From the NCBI GenBank assembly GCA_028274465.1, contig CM051456.1, forward strand, positions 80,152,753 to 80,216,752: a stretch of DNA of 64,000 nucleotides, written 5' to 3'. A program made the position numbers and the translations under genes. The number at the start of each line of letters is the position of its first letter. The stretch's first letter is position 1. Positions 21,060 through 32,028 of the stretch are shown here, one piece after another. The notes under the pieces were generated by a model, which ran no database searches, was not told the DNA's origin, and saw only the letters and a list, made by a program, of their open reading frames with translations. This DNA comes from Plantago ovata. Lineage: Eukaryota; Streptophyta; Magnoliopsida; Lamiales; Plantaginaceae.

Positions 21060-22778
21060 AACTCCCCAAAACCAAACCTTTGCTTGTCCTCAAGCAACAA
21101 ACTATCCTAAATGCAACACAAAAGGATTCTCATGCCAAGTAAAGTGAACTAATCTATTGAATCTACCAAATGCTTATGAACAAAACCAAATGAGCATGAC
21201 ATGCAAGTAGGTTGAAGAATGCCTCGATTGCCAATATACACATTCTCATGTGCACTTGGTTAAGCAAAGGAGTCTCTCGCAACATCTTCTACCTGGACCT
21301 GGTCAGTGACGACACAATGATTCACATTATCATACTACAATTGGCCCGTGCTGATGAAACCGAGGACTTACTACTGTTCACCAAGCGAGACTTTTCCTCA
21401 AAAGAGGGCGAACCAATACTGGCTCTCATCAAATGAAGGAGGGTTCCCTAGAAAAAGAAGACACTCCCCTATTCTACCCAGACTCTCAAAGAACGAATCT
21501 CATTCAACCACTTCTTGAATAGCAAGACGAGGGTGGTCAAGGACAGGCCTTGGACAAAGGCAACACGAAACAAAAGATAGAATTTACAACTCGATACTTC
21601 ACAAGGACAAAATATTTACATGACACTTGACACTACGAGACTGCTTTTGGCTTGCGACGACCCTTCTTTTGCTTTTGGGTCTTATTCTTTATTTTCTTTC
21701 TTCTTTTTTTTTATTTTCGCTTTTTCTTTTCTCTTTTTTTTTCTTTTCTTTTTTATTTTCTTTTTCTCTTTTTTTTTTTTCTCTCTTTTTTTTTTTTATA
21801 TAGCTAGGCAAGCAGCAGTACTACGTCTCAAAAACCTCCCCAAACCTATTCGAGAGAATAGGTTTGAGCACAAAGACGAAAAAGAAAAAGGGAAAAACTT
21901 TTTACAAAGACACCTCCCCAGACATATTCGAGAGAATAGGTTGGGACACAAAATAAAAGAAAAATAAAGCTAAGAAAAATCTACAACGACTCAAGACGAA
22001 AGACAAGTATAACAACGTAACCCCCTCTCCAAACCTATTCGATAGAATAGGTTTAATACAAGGAATCACACACCTCACACTACCTCCTTCCTAGGCATTT
22101 GGCAATCTCTAATCGAGGTGAAAAACTTGTCGCCTCTTACGTACATAATTACACGGGTTACAACCATAGATTCTAACATGCATCATTTTATAAGATCATC
22201 GTGAACCGCAGTAGAAGAAACACCACTCGAGGTGATGTCGAGACTACTAAGCTTAACTAGTGCACAAGTGAATGTGACAAACCAAGCGAGACAAGTCTCA
22301 AACTACTTGCAAAGTGATGCAACATATGATAATGGTCATAAGCACTTAGTCTACACAATAAAAAAGTTCGAAAAAACTTGGCAATAGACTCCACACAACA
22401 ACGTGCAACAACTAATCTATGGATGATATGCATGCAAAAATTTGAAAAAACACGACAAATCACATGAACTTTAGTAAAATCAGGCATGTACGAACCACAC
22501 AAGCATATAGTACTGAAAATCCAATACCCCCTCCCCAAACCTAAACTTTTGCTCGTCCTCGAGCAAAGAAAAGTTGAATGAAAAGGAAAAATTTGATTGA
22601 AAGTACACTTCCCTGAGATAAAGGTTCGTGTCCAATCTCCTATATATGAGTAGTACCTGAAAGGACTCAAGAAACATGTGAAAACGGGTGCACAAAGGTG
22701 GCGAAATGAGAAAAAGGGAAAATATGGGGGAACAGGGCCCAAGCTGCCCGCTTGGACTATGCCAAGCGAAGCGCTTGG

Positions 22779-22889
22779 CCAAGCGCTCCGCTTGGCATCA
22801 TCCAGGCGGGCCGCTTGGATTTTCAGTAGGATTAAATCCTACTGAAAATCCAAGCGGTCCGCTTGGTGATGCCCAAGCGGGGCGCTTGG
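22779..22889. repeat. Long hairpin, about 55-bp arms
   Basis: The left arm 22779-22833 pairs with the right arm 22835-22889 around a single base. The inner 23 bases of each arm pair perfectly (CTTGGATTTTCAGTAGGATT side). The outer part differs by a few substitutions and two one-base shifts. The arms are made of CCAAGCG-NNN-CGCTTGG units. Confidence 0.85.
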
Positions 22890-23764
22890 CCTGTTTCCCC
22901 ATTTTTTCGATTTTTCTCAATTCTAACCAACTAAGGCACCGAGACAAAAGGCTAAACTACTCTAAACACGACAAAAGGCACATAGGCCACAACTACAAAA
23001 GCAAACTAAGACAAGTATACGTTCTTCGTTTAAAACAAGTCATAACGCAACAAGTCGACTCTTAGACGCCAAAACTCACTCAAGTGTTCTTTTTAACGAG
23101 TTTGAAGGCTTGCTAAAATTCAAACATAGCGAATCGAGAAGCTTTAACACTTCGTTAGGATTAGCTAATTCGAATCAAACCAAGCAAACAAACTCGCCAT
23201 TAGAACTACCCAACCAATCCTACATATTCTCATGCAATCTAAACAACACCAACATCATATCAATACTCAAATTTCGAGCTAACAATCATGCAAACAATTA
23301 TCTAGCAAGAATTCAAGCCATAGAGTTCATCAAAATCAAAGTAAACAAAATTCTAATTTAGACATCACATCCAGTAAGAAACATGCTCAACAATCAATAT
23401 CAAACTCTAATTTACCAATACATAACACAATTGAAGCCAATAAGATCAAAATCTCAAATTCAAGAAAGTTAGGGTTCTTGAGGGTTACCTTCGATTCCTT
23501 GTGAATGATGCTTCAAACGTGAAATTTGTTCGGTTTAGATGATAGGGGAGGTGATGGGCTCTTTAGAATGCACAAGATTGGAAAAATTGGTGGAGAATTG
23601 AGTGAGATTGAAGTTTTTGGGGTGAAAAATCGGGAAAAAGATGAAAAAGAATGAAGAGGAGAGCTTCAATACTCAAGTGGCTCGCTTGGCTTTTAAAGAA
23701 GCCAAGCGAGCCGCTTGAGCGTCCCAAGCGAAGCGCTTGGTTCAAGCGGGACGCTTGGGTCGCC

Positions 23765-23829
23765 CCAAGCGCTTCGCTTGGATTTACAGTAGGAGAAGTT
23801 CCTACTGTAAATCCAAGCGGTCCGCTTGG
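23765..23829. repeat. Second hairpin, 30-bp arms, related to the first
   Basis: Arms 23765-23794 and 23800-23829 pair around the loop gaagt, with only the three central bases of the CCAAGCG-NNN-CGCTTGG unit unpaired. The inner arm (GATTTACAGTAGGA) is a variant of the inner arm of the 22779-22889 hairpin. More single units flank it at about 23695-23765 and 23835-23870. Confidence 0.85.
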
Positions 23830-24052
23830 CTTGAACCAAGCGGAGTGCTTGGCCAAGCGGTCCGCTTGGGACCTGGAGCTCCTAACTTCATTTTTTTTTT
23901 TTGACTTTTTCTCTATTTTCACCTCAAAAACCTTGTCTACTCAACAAAACAAAATTTAAACATGCTTCTAATCTATATGCAATTACCTACAACCTCGGGT
24001 TGCCTCCCGAGAGCGCCTTTGTTTAGAAGTCGTTGGCTCGACTCGTCGTAGC

Positions 24053-26377
24053 TCATGCGGGATCAATTTCGCATTGGGTACTAGACTTCCCCGTCCAAGT
24101 GCTCTTCAAAGCATCAAGTCCCTGCACATCTTGACGAACATAAAGAGGACCAAAGAATCCTACAAGTTCGTTAGTATCAACATAAGCACATGAATTAATT
24201 ATGGCTCGCAACGTGTGTTGCTTGCCATTTACCTCGAAGCTACATGTACGACGATACATGTCTATCACCATATGTACTTTGTTGATGAAGGCTCTACCCA
24301 AAAGAACCACATCCTTGAGCTTTGCGGAGGATGTAGGCATGACGATGAAGTTCGTCTTGACCTCTACACCGACGACTCTTACCACTAGATTCTCGATCAC
24401 ACCCAATGGCTTCTTCATAGACCCGTCCGCCAATTGCACCATGCACTTCATTGGTCTTAAGCCAGACAAACCCGACTCTTCGTACACGTTCAAAGGTATG
24501 ACATTCACACCCGCTCCCGTGTCTAGAGTTGCCACTATTCCATCCTTCTTACCCAAGCCGATTTCCACATCAAAGCTCTCTTGGATAGGCACTTCCACCA
24601 CATCCACCAACTCATCCTCAGACGATGAGTTTTCATTCACTTCTTCCACTATCGCATCAGATTGTGCGACCACTTTCTCTTCCACAACTACCTTAGGAGT
24701 CTCAAGCTCCTCACCCACTTTGCAAGTTTCAGTTATCTTACAACTTGGCACCTCAACTCGTGCATTGTCTCTCACAACCGTGATCTCCACGGGCAAATCA
24801 GTCACCACGGTTATAGCCATGGATTTCTCCGTGTTTCCGGGAAACTTCCCTTGCTCTCTACTCGCCCCTCGATCTATAAGCTCTTGTAGCTTCTTATGGA
24901 GACTGCTACTACTAGCCTCAAGCTTCTCAAAGCGTTGATTGTTAGTAGCCTCATTACGATAGTAATGCTCCATGAATTTGTTCGTCTTCATAACCAGATC
25001 ATTGAGTGAAGTAACAAGAGGAGAAGGGAGCACCCCTCCACCTTGCGGTCCTGAACTAGCAACCGGAGGTGGGGGTGTGGGATTAGAAGGTGGTGCTCCT
25101 TCATACCAGTTGTTCCCATAGCTGAGACGGCTTCGATCTTGATGTGGACCATAGGCATATTGGTCCGGGTTGTGGACATAACCACGGTTGCCTTGGTTCT
25201 GGTGCCCACCTCGTGGTCCTTGTCCCCCAGGGTTTTGTGGCCTAACATTGCCATATCCTTGGCCATAGTTCACGCCCTCGGTCACTTGCTCCCCTTCGGC
25301 AGCAGCATAGACCTCTTGACGGACCTCGTTCTTGATGAATTGCTCTCTAGCAAACTTAGAACGACATAGATAGGCCGGGTGCCCATAATTCTTGCAGACA
25401 CCACAAATCTCCGTAGAAGGGATAGGAACGCTTTGCCTCAAAGCTTGCTTGACCTCATGGGCGAACCTATCAAAGGCATCTTGTTCCACTACTACCTTTG
25501 CCTCTCCCCTTTGCTCCTTTTGAAGCACACGAGCTCTAACATTCCGGTTTTGAGAATTCCGGTACATCGTGTCTAGCTTCATTTGAGCTTGAGTAGGAGT
25601 CAACTCTCTCATACTTCCACCGCAAATGCTATCCACTTGAGATTGAATCTCAGGATGCAAGCCATTGTAAAAGAATTGGAGAAGCTGACCTTTATCATAC
25701 CCATGGTGACGACATCTATGTTGCAACCCCATGAAACGATCATAAGCCTCGTGAAAAGCTTCATAATATCGCTGATCAAAGGTGCTAATTTGGCTCTTCA
25801 TAGCCATCCTCTTGGAAGCGGGGTAGTACCGATCCATGAACTTGTTGAAACAGAGCGCCCACGTAGTCAAAGACCCAACCTCTAGAGTATTGAGCCAAGC
25901 CTTTGCTCGATCACCTAGACCCATGGAGAAAACATTCATGCGAAGATCATCGTCCGTCACTCCAGCACCCGGTCGCCCAAGATGGAGAACAAAGTTCTCG
26001 AGCTCATTCAAGAACCCAATCACGTCCTGATTAACCATCCCATAGAACTTGGGAAGTTCTTGGAACATGTGGTTCTTTATCTCCAGGTTCCTAGTGGCAT
26101 CATTGAGGACAATTGCTGGTCCTCTAGCCCCAACCGTTGGCTTGGTGAGTGAACGAATAGGTTGCTCCGCCATTTCACCTTCCACGGAAACCAACTCAAG
26201 AATTGGTTCAGAGAGATGTGAGAAAGATTCTTCTCTACTTCCAGATGTGGAAGCTCTAGATGCTACCCTTTCAAACTGAGAATTGAGATTCCTTCTTCTC
26301 CTCCGATACAAGCGATCGATTTCGTCTATGTAAGGTTCAACGTTAGGCCCACCCGTTCGGGTTCTAGGCATACACAC
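24053..26377 (-). CDS. Intact gag-protease polyprotein of the Athila-like element, 774 aa
   Basis: Gag packages element RNA and the protease matures it. The start at 26377 follows the tRNA-Asp primer site by about 115 bases. The retrotransposon gag domain spans about residues 95-260 (NLEIKNHMFQELPKFYGM, VFSMGLGDRAKAWL). A zinc knuckle CGVCKNYGHPAYLC (CX2CX4HX4C) lies near 330, then a glycine/asparagine/proline-rich linker, a short coiled region near 460-510, and an aspartic protease near 620-720 (ATLDTGAGVNVIP). The ORF ends without entering RT. No stop or frameshift occurs, in contrast to the neighbouring elements, so it may have been under selection until recently. Confidence 0.88.
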   Translation of the reverse strand: MCMPRTRTGGPNVEPYIDEIDRLYRRRRRNLNSQFERVASRASTSGSREESFSHLSEPILELVSVEGEMAEQPIRSLTKPTVGARGPAIVLNDATRNLEIKNHMFQELPKFYGMVNQDVIGFLNELENFVLHLGRPGAGVTDDDLRMNVFSMGLGDRAKAWLNTLEVGSLTTWALCFNKFMDRYYPASKRMAMKSQISTFDQRYYEAFHEAYDRFMGLQHRCRHHGYDKGQLLQFFYNGLHPEIQSQVDSICGGSMRELTPTQAQMKLDTMYRNSQNRNVRARVLQKEQRGEAKVVVEQDAFDRFAHEVKQALRQSVPIPSTEICGVCKNYGHPAYLCRSKFAREQFIKNEVRQEVYAAAEGEQVTEGVNYGQGYGNVRPQNPGGQGPRGGHQNQGNRGYVHNPDQYAYGPHQDRSRLSYGNNWYEGAPPSNPTPPPPVASSGPQGGGVLPSPLVTSLNDLVMKTNKFMEHYYRNEATNNQRFEKLEASSSSLHKKLQELIDRGASREQGKFPGNTEKSMAITVVTDLPVEITVVRDNARVEVPSCKITETCKVGEELETPKVVVEEKVVAQSDAIVEEVNENSSSEDELVDVVEVPIQESFDVEIGLGKKDGIVATLDTGAGVNVIPLNVYEESGLSGLRPMKCMVQLADGSMKKPLGVIENLVVRVVGVEVKTNFIVMPTSSAKLKDVVLLGRAFINKVHMVIDMYRRTCSFEVNGKQHTLRAIINSCAYVDTNELVGFFGPLYVRQDVQGLDALKSTWTGKSSTQCEIDPA

Positions 26378-26492
26378 ACCTGAAATACAAGGTAGTGACT
26401 ATCTCAAGGAAAAAGAAACAAAAACAGAAATGAGACAAAGAAGAGATGTTGGCTGAAAAAACCAAACAAAAACACCAACCAAAGGAGTTAAG

Positions 26493-26510
26493 TCCCCGGC
26501 AGCGGCGCCA
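26493..26510 (-). other. Primer-binding site, tRNA-Asp type
   Basis: On the minus strand TGGCGCCGCTGCCGGGGA, one base different from the site at 1013-1030; complementary to the tRNA-Asp 3' end. It lies three bases inside the LTR starting at 26514. Confidence 0.85.
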
Positions 26511-26513
26511 AAT

Positions 26514-29131
26514 TGATGATGTCGTTTTTCACCAATTAAATTTGTTTAAAAAGCCAAAGAACACCTTTCACTACACAAATAGAGTGCAATGGCAAGTTGT
26601 CCCCGAGTGTCGTTCTCTCGGGACCTAACGTGGCTTTGATCAAGGTTTTTGCTAGCTAATTTCAGTCAACTAGATGATGATTTTTGAGAAAGATGTTTGA
26701 ACAAAGGAAGTGAGTGATGAACGTGTCAGATTCAATCAAATATATTTGTAATTAGCCAAAGGCAATCCACAACTACAACGAAAACCGTAGTGTAGCATTA
26801 GGATGACTCGAGTGTCGTTCTCTCAGGACTATACTAGCTTTATCAAATCTAATTAAGAATACAAAAACAGCAGACAAATAGCAATAGGGGGTTTCTAGCA
26901 GATAATGGAGATTGGTGATAGTATGGTCCTTCTTAACATAATGGGTCGATAATCATGCATAGATTCCTCGGTCTTGCATAGAGATCTTTGAATCAATCTA
27001 GTGTCCTGTTGCAAGTATTAAGCACTACGAAGATAATTTGGTCTGACTAGTCAATCACGATTGTCCTAATGTGTTCCGTAATTATTCAACACTACGAAGA
27101 TAATTGGTCTTATGGTCGACTAGTGTCCTATTGTGCATAATAATCAATACAACATACGAGAATTTTGGTTACAACTGATCAACGAAATAAAGCAATGACA
27201 CGGAGTATAATGCGCGATATAGCCATTAGCATGATTATCTTCCCTCGCTAAGAATTCACATACTACCACCAATGATAAGTTTAGCTATTCATAATAGGCA
27301 TGCAATCAACAGAAATCATAGAAGAAAACATATTGAAAGATATATAAAATAAGTAGATAAAACTGTAAGATACAAAGTTATCGAAGGTTGTCAATCTCCG
27401 GATGATTGTGGTCCTACGAGCTCCAATCTGCTATGAAAAAGTATCCCCTAAGCTACGGAACTCCAGGACAGGCCCCGGGAAGTTCCTACCTAAAACTATA
27501 GAGAGAGGTGAGAAAGTAGGCTTGGAAAGATATGATTTTCGGAGAGAAAACTGAGCACTATATATAGGCCCGAAAAAACTCCGGGGCGGTTCGCCCCCCA
27601 GTAATTTCGCGGAATTTCCGCGTTTTCGACGCGGTTTTGGATTTCTTCACCTTTTCGGACTCGGTTTATGACTTCTAGTAGCCTTCTAACCTCCAGATTC
27701 GGCCCCTAGACTCCAAATCCTATCCGGAAACCTTTAGATACTCCAAATAGGCTTCTGGAACACCAATTCCTTGTCAACTTTAATATAATTGCCCAGAAAT
27801 CTCCGAATTTCAACCAAAACATGTAAAATAAAATCTAAAGGGAAACGTGACACTATTCTAATAAAATGTACTAAAATATAGCTAAATTAACATAGAGGAT
27901 AGCTAAAATAGGTGAAAAAGACTCGAATGAAAGTGTAACATACACATTCATCAGTGAGAAATCAAGAGTTTTTGTAAACAAGTTTGGAAAACGGTAGGTA
28001 GTAGAAATCGAAAACACATGCATGGATTACGTATATGCTCACAAGTTCAGTGCGTAAAACCTTCAACTAAGTCTGCTAAGCAACTTGTCTAGGTAACTTT
28101 CAAGACACACATCATGAAAGGCCATTATCAATAATTTAGAGGTGTTTGTCACCAACACCATTTATCTAGCATGCTGCAAATCACTACATACAATCCTATA
28201 GCTTTCATTGACCAACGAGTTTGTCACATACTCTATTCGAATATATTTTATAGGCAACTACGAATCATATGAAGTAATTTGCAGCAAGATTGACTCACAA
28301 CCTCATGTAAGCATAAGCATAATCCATAACATGCATAATTCTACATTCTACCACCAACACAAAGGATTTAGCTACTCATATTGATCAACATAGACATCAA
28401 TTCATATGAATAATAATCAGAATACATCAAATCAAACTACAAGACAAGAGAGTGATACAAGTTACCACCAAAGCTGTCACTAATCGGTGGAAAGAAAAGA
28501 AAACCTCTCCGTAGATGATTACAAAGGATGAATTCCAATCAAAATCTCGAATCCCAACCTAAATTACAATGAATCTCTGAGTTTCTCTGAGTTTTTTGGG
28601 GCTTAGGGCTGTCCAAAACTCGTCTCCAATGTTCTGTATATCAAAAAGTAACTCCAAAATCAAGTAATGAAGGCAAAATCTGGATCTGTAACGGCTGCCA
28701 AGCGCTTCGCTTGGGCAGAGCCAAGCGAAGCGCTTGCTTCTTGTTCCTCTTGTGAAATCTCCTGAAATTCCAAGCGTCCCGCTTCTCCAATTCCAAGCGA
28801 AGGGCTTGCCTCCTGGGCAGATTTTGGCCTCGAAACTCGATCTTTTGCCCACGAACGGCCCTCGGGTGCCTTGGGCTCGTCCTTCTCGGCACTTATTGGG
28901 GCCCAGACACTCACGAACAAGCCATGGAGATTGGGGAACTTCAACGGGGCCATCTTTTCCATCAAAAAGGCTCGTTTTTAGCTCCAAAAATGTCGTTTCG
29001 TACCTAAGTGCATGAAAATGCAGAAAACACAAAACGTGACACTATTGTGCAAAACTAACCAAAAACAAGGCTAAAAGATAGCAAAAGAAGGTAAAAAAGA
29101 CAAGATGAACGCGTCAAAAATACGTTCATCA
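26514..29131 (-). repeat. 5' LTR of the Athila-like element, split by a solo LTR
   Basis: LTR sequence lies at 26514-26714 and 27959-29131 and matches 19683-21059 closely. The inserted solo LTR (26715-27953) duplicated gtgag. It contains the same CAAGCG palindromes near 28697-28735. Confidence 0.88.
26715..27953 (-). repeat. Solo LTR of the family found at 1-2204, 1239 bp
   Basis: TGATGAACGTG to ACATTCATCA, flanked by the 5-bp duplication gtgag (26710-26714 and 27954-27958). The homologous LTR at 19683-21059 shows the unoccupied site near 19880. No internal sequence is present, so LTR-LTR recombination removed it. It has only one GC palindrome (27583-27597, GGGGCG-GTT-CGCCCC), where the LTR at 1034 has three. 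Confidence 0.92.
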
Positions 29132-29136
29132 AGCGT

Positions 29137-29928
29137 TATAAGATGGACGACTCAAAGAGAGGCTTTTTCCCAGCTAGGCATGGTATTGTCTTATCAGTTA
29201 AGGATGGTCCTAAAACTGATGAAGAAAGAAATGCATTGAGTCGTGTGCCCTATGCTTCGGCAGTAGGGTCTATAATGTATGCAATGAATTGCACAAGGCC
29301 CGATGTGGCATATGCGCTTAGTGTCACTTGTCGACACCAACAGAATCCAGGAGTACCTCACTGGACTGCTGTAAAGAACATTCTTAAGTACCTTCGATGG
29401 ACTAAAGAGATGTTCTTGGTGTTAGGTGGAGAACCAGAACTAAAGATGTCTGGGTATGTCGACGCTGGATTTGAATCAGATCCTGATGACTTTAAGTCAT
29501 AAACAGGATACGTATTCAAATTGAACGGAGGAGCTATCTGTTGGAAGAGTTCTAAGCAAGCCACGGTTGCTGACTCATCCACAGAAGCCGAGAACATTGC
29601 TGCATCAGAAGCATCGAAAGAAGCTGTCTGGATTTCAGAGTTCTTGAAGGAATTGAGGGTTGTTCTTGCTCCTAGTCCAATAACGATTTATTGTGACAAT
29701 ACGGGCGCCGTCGCTCAAGCTAGGGAGCCTAGATCTACAAACAAGAACAAACATGTACTTAGAAAATATCACGTTATACGTGAGATTATTGATAGAGGAG
29801 AAGTTAGTATAGAACGTGTCTCTACCACAGACAACGTGGCAGATCCTTTCACCAAAGTCTTATCAGTGGAAGTCCACTTAAGACATTATGCTAATTTGGG
29901 TATTAAGCATAAAGGTGACTCGCTCTAG
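29137..29928 (+). pseudogene. Copia-1 RT end and RNase H
   Basis: This continues the protein cut at 19677: ...KILKR|YKMDDSKRGFFP. RT C-terminal motif NCTRPDVAYALSVTCRHQQN, then RNase H (SGYVDAGFESDPDD, ADSSTEAENIAASEA, IYCDNTGAVAQAREP, TTDNVADPFTKVL). One in-frame stop lies at 29500-29502. The natural stop at 29926-29928 is followed by a purine-rich tract (gagtgggagat) and the 3' LTR. Confidence 0.88.
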
Positions 29929-29942
29929 TCCGAGTGGGAGAT

Positions 29943-32023
29943 TGATAGTGTATATGTCCTAGAGACAGTCCTTATTAAGGGCATGCAGCCCTTATAGAGG
30001 GCATATATGTACTATTACACAGGTCAACGTAATATAATATATGTTTGTTGTTTGACTATTGAGTATCGCTTTCATATTTATATTACACCAGGCATGCAGC
30101 ATGTCATATCTCTATTTCTGTCTGTATTGATATTAAACATGTCCCCTCGGATAGATGACCGATCACACAGATAGTGGGAGCTATGTGAGTTATCATCTAT
30201 CCCAAACTCTCCCTAGTCGAGGTTCATCTCGGATGTAGGGGTCTGAATGAACCAGCTGAGACTAGTATGCGTAGAGGTTATACTTGTTGGAGCAAGTGTG
30301 AGCCGATCCCACGGCCACGGAACGGATTGTTGGACAATCAAGAAACGTTCCCATAAATGCGCATAGTTGTTCGAAGGCTGATTACCGAACAATGGAAGTA
30401 CCCACCGGACACTCCCATCATTGTATATTCTACACCGAAGTGTCTATGGGAACCGGTAAGTTGTCGAAGTGATGCCAGTCGTCCTTTGGACTTACAGGAC
30501 TTTATCATCACATTTGTTGCCCCATATCCTTGGTGGACCCGTCGATGTCAGCTCTGAATAAGCAGTTGACCTAAGACACGATCCAGGATTATGGCTACAT
30601 ACAAATGGGGATGATAAGTGTTTCTGTGAAGGATTCATCTCTCATGTGTAGCACATGAGAGTACTGCTCATAGTCTTCATAGTTGTGTTGGTAAAGTCAC
30701 TGGCCAGTGCATCGATATATTATGACAGTCATAAGTATATCTTCGTAACCAAGCAACTCCCTGAGACGCCCGTGGATGTATTATTGGGATAGACACATCA
30801 TCGATCCTAGATGCATTCGAGTCAGTCAGATGAACGGACGTTACCATCGCCGCGTTGGGCGCAACAGACTTCGCAACGAAAGGGTTTGCTTTGAGAAACC
30901 TCTCAAACGTCCTCATGTATTAATATTGCAAATGGAACCGTCTAGGAATTCCATTTTTCCTACTCTAGGACTTGCTTAAAACAATTAGGCCCTATGGGTC
31001 ACACTATGTGGTGATTCAGCTTATCAGAATATCCTTGAAGATGGAATCGCAATTGATTTGGAATTAATTATGATTGATGGATTATAATTGATTTGGAATT
31101 AATTATAATATTTAGTGGCTCAATTAATAATTTGGAATTATTAATTGAATTGGCTAATTAATTGTATTTTATGTAAATACAATTAAAGATTGTATTTTAG
31201 AAATATAATAGAGGTTTGATTTGAAAGGATATGTTAATTTAGAATTAACATATGCACATGGGCAAAATCTACTTGGAGTTTGAATTGCCTTAGAACTATA
31301 AGTGGGTCCCAAAATCGGGACCCACCTATTACCCCTGGGAGCGCGCGTGCAGATGGTATAGGGGAAGGAGTTCGACTCCTTCCTCTATTAGAAGTCCAAG
31401 GGATAAGTTAGATTTTCCTGATTGAGTCTTAATTTGATTGGGAATAAATCTAGACTTGAAATTGGTTTCCTAGTGCGATAAGAATTAGATTCTTATTCCT
31501 TTACGAAGTCTAATTGCTTATGCTTTAGGCTTCTATTGACTACTATATATAGTAGAATATTAGAGAGCTTTTGACATAGTTTTTCACACAGTTGAATACC
31601 CAGTTTTCTTAGAGAAATAAAAGCTCTCCCCTACCTCTCCATACTAGCCACGCGCGCCACCCCTCTTACCGGAGGAAAACTGCCGCCCCATCTTCTTGGT
31701 CACAAAAAGAATATCCTAGCATTCTTCCGATGGGCTGTTCATCCGTGGATATCAAGGTTGAGGTTCTAGGAGCTGGAAACTAACTCTTATTGTCTTGCAG
31801 ATAGTCAGAGTATTGAAGATATCTTCGACTTCGACGAAGGAGAAGATACACCGGATTACTACGAAGACTTGGAAGCTGTGCTTGCTTTGGAAGTAAGGTT
31901 AGTCTTCTAATTGACGTGTTTAAATATATACGGCATATACATAATCAATTAACCTGTATGTTAAGAAATTTTTTGAAATTCCGCTGCGTACCCTAGGGGT
32001 AACTCTGAACGTATTTTCTTACA
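29943..32023 (+). repeat. 3' LTR of Copia-1, 2081 bp
   Basis: TGATAGTG to TTCTTACA, followed by target duplication tcaag. It preserves the uninterrupted site (catgtattaatattgc, near 30915) that the MULE hit in the 5' LTR. A TATATATA box lies near 31543. Confidence 0.92.
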
Positions 32024-32028
32024 TCAAG

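Larger units (their letters stand above)
21060..24052 (-). other. Noncoding 3' region of the Athila-like element with palindrome arrays
   Basis: About 3 kb downstream of the gag-protease stop. No RT or integrase is seen in any frame. It holds a T-rich tract (about 21680-21800), three CCTATTC/GAATAGG palindromes (21841-21866 and 22031-22054 perfect, one imperfect near 21921-21943), and two large hairpins built from CCAAGCG/CGCTTGG units (22779-22889 and 23765-23829). Long frames crossing the palindromes are by-products of their symmetry. Confidence 0.7.
19683..29131 (-). mobile_element. Non-autonomous Athila-like gag-protease element inside Copia-1 RT
   Basis: LTRs at 19683-21059 and 26514-29131 (the latter with a solo LTR inside) share ends TGATGATGTCG and CGTTCATCA. 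The target duplication is agcgt (19678-19682 and 29132-29136). The minus-strand order is LTR, tRNA-Asp primer site, a 774-codon gag-protease ORF, about 3 kb of noncoding DNA, polypurine tract, LTR. No RT, RNase H or integrase is present, so it must rely on another element's enzymes. LTRs look nearly identical, so it moved recently. Confidence 0.88.
5875..32023 (+). mobile_element. Copia-1: Ty1/copia element with 2.08-kb LTRs, inserted in SIRE-A gag
   Basis: LTR ends are TGATAGTG and TTCTTACA, flanked by the 5-bp target duplication tcaag. The 5' LTR (5875-14814) contains a MULE; without it the LTR is about 2.07 kb, against 2081 bp for the 3' LTR (29943-32023). The internal region has a 1.4-kb leader, then gag, protease, integrase, RT and RNase H in copia order, split by an Athila-like element at 19683-29131. 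Long LTRs suggest an Angela/Tork-type lineage, but this is inference. The two LTRs are very similar by eye, so insertion is fairly recent; several nonsense codons make it non-autonomous now. Confidence 0.9.

Noticed and set aside
21620-21967. Phe-rich 115-codon frame
   Set aside because: Translation of a T-rich tract; it only looks like a membrane protein.
22257-22742. 161-codon minus-strand frame before the hairpin
   Set aside because: Lies in the noncoding 3' region, cysteine and phenylalanine-rich without domain, and has no conserved partner in the window.
22741-23870. CRISPR-like array
   Set aside because: Palindromic units occur in plant transposons with irregular spacing and no constant repeat-spacer layout or cas genes.
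24201-24938. 245-codon Ser/Thr-rich plus-strand frame
   Set aside because: Antisense shadow of the protease part of the gag-protease ORF.
30357-30979. Short frames in the Copia-1 LTR
   Set aside because: Frames within an LTR; the same region in the 5' LTR (about 6300-6840) does not keep them all open.
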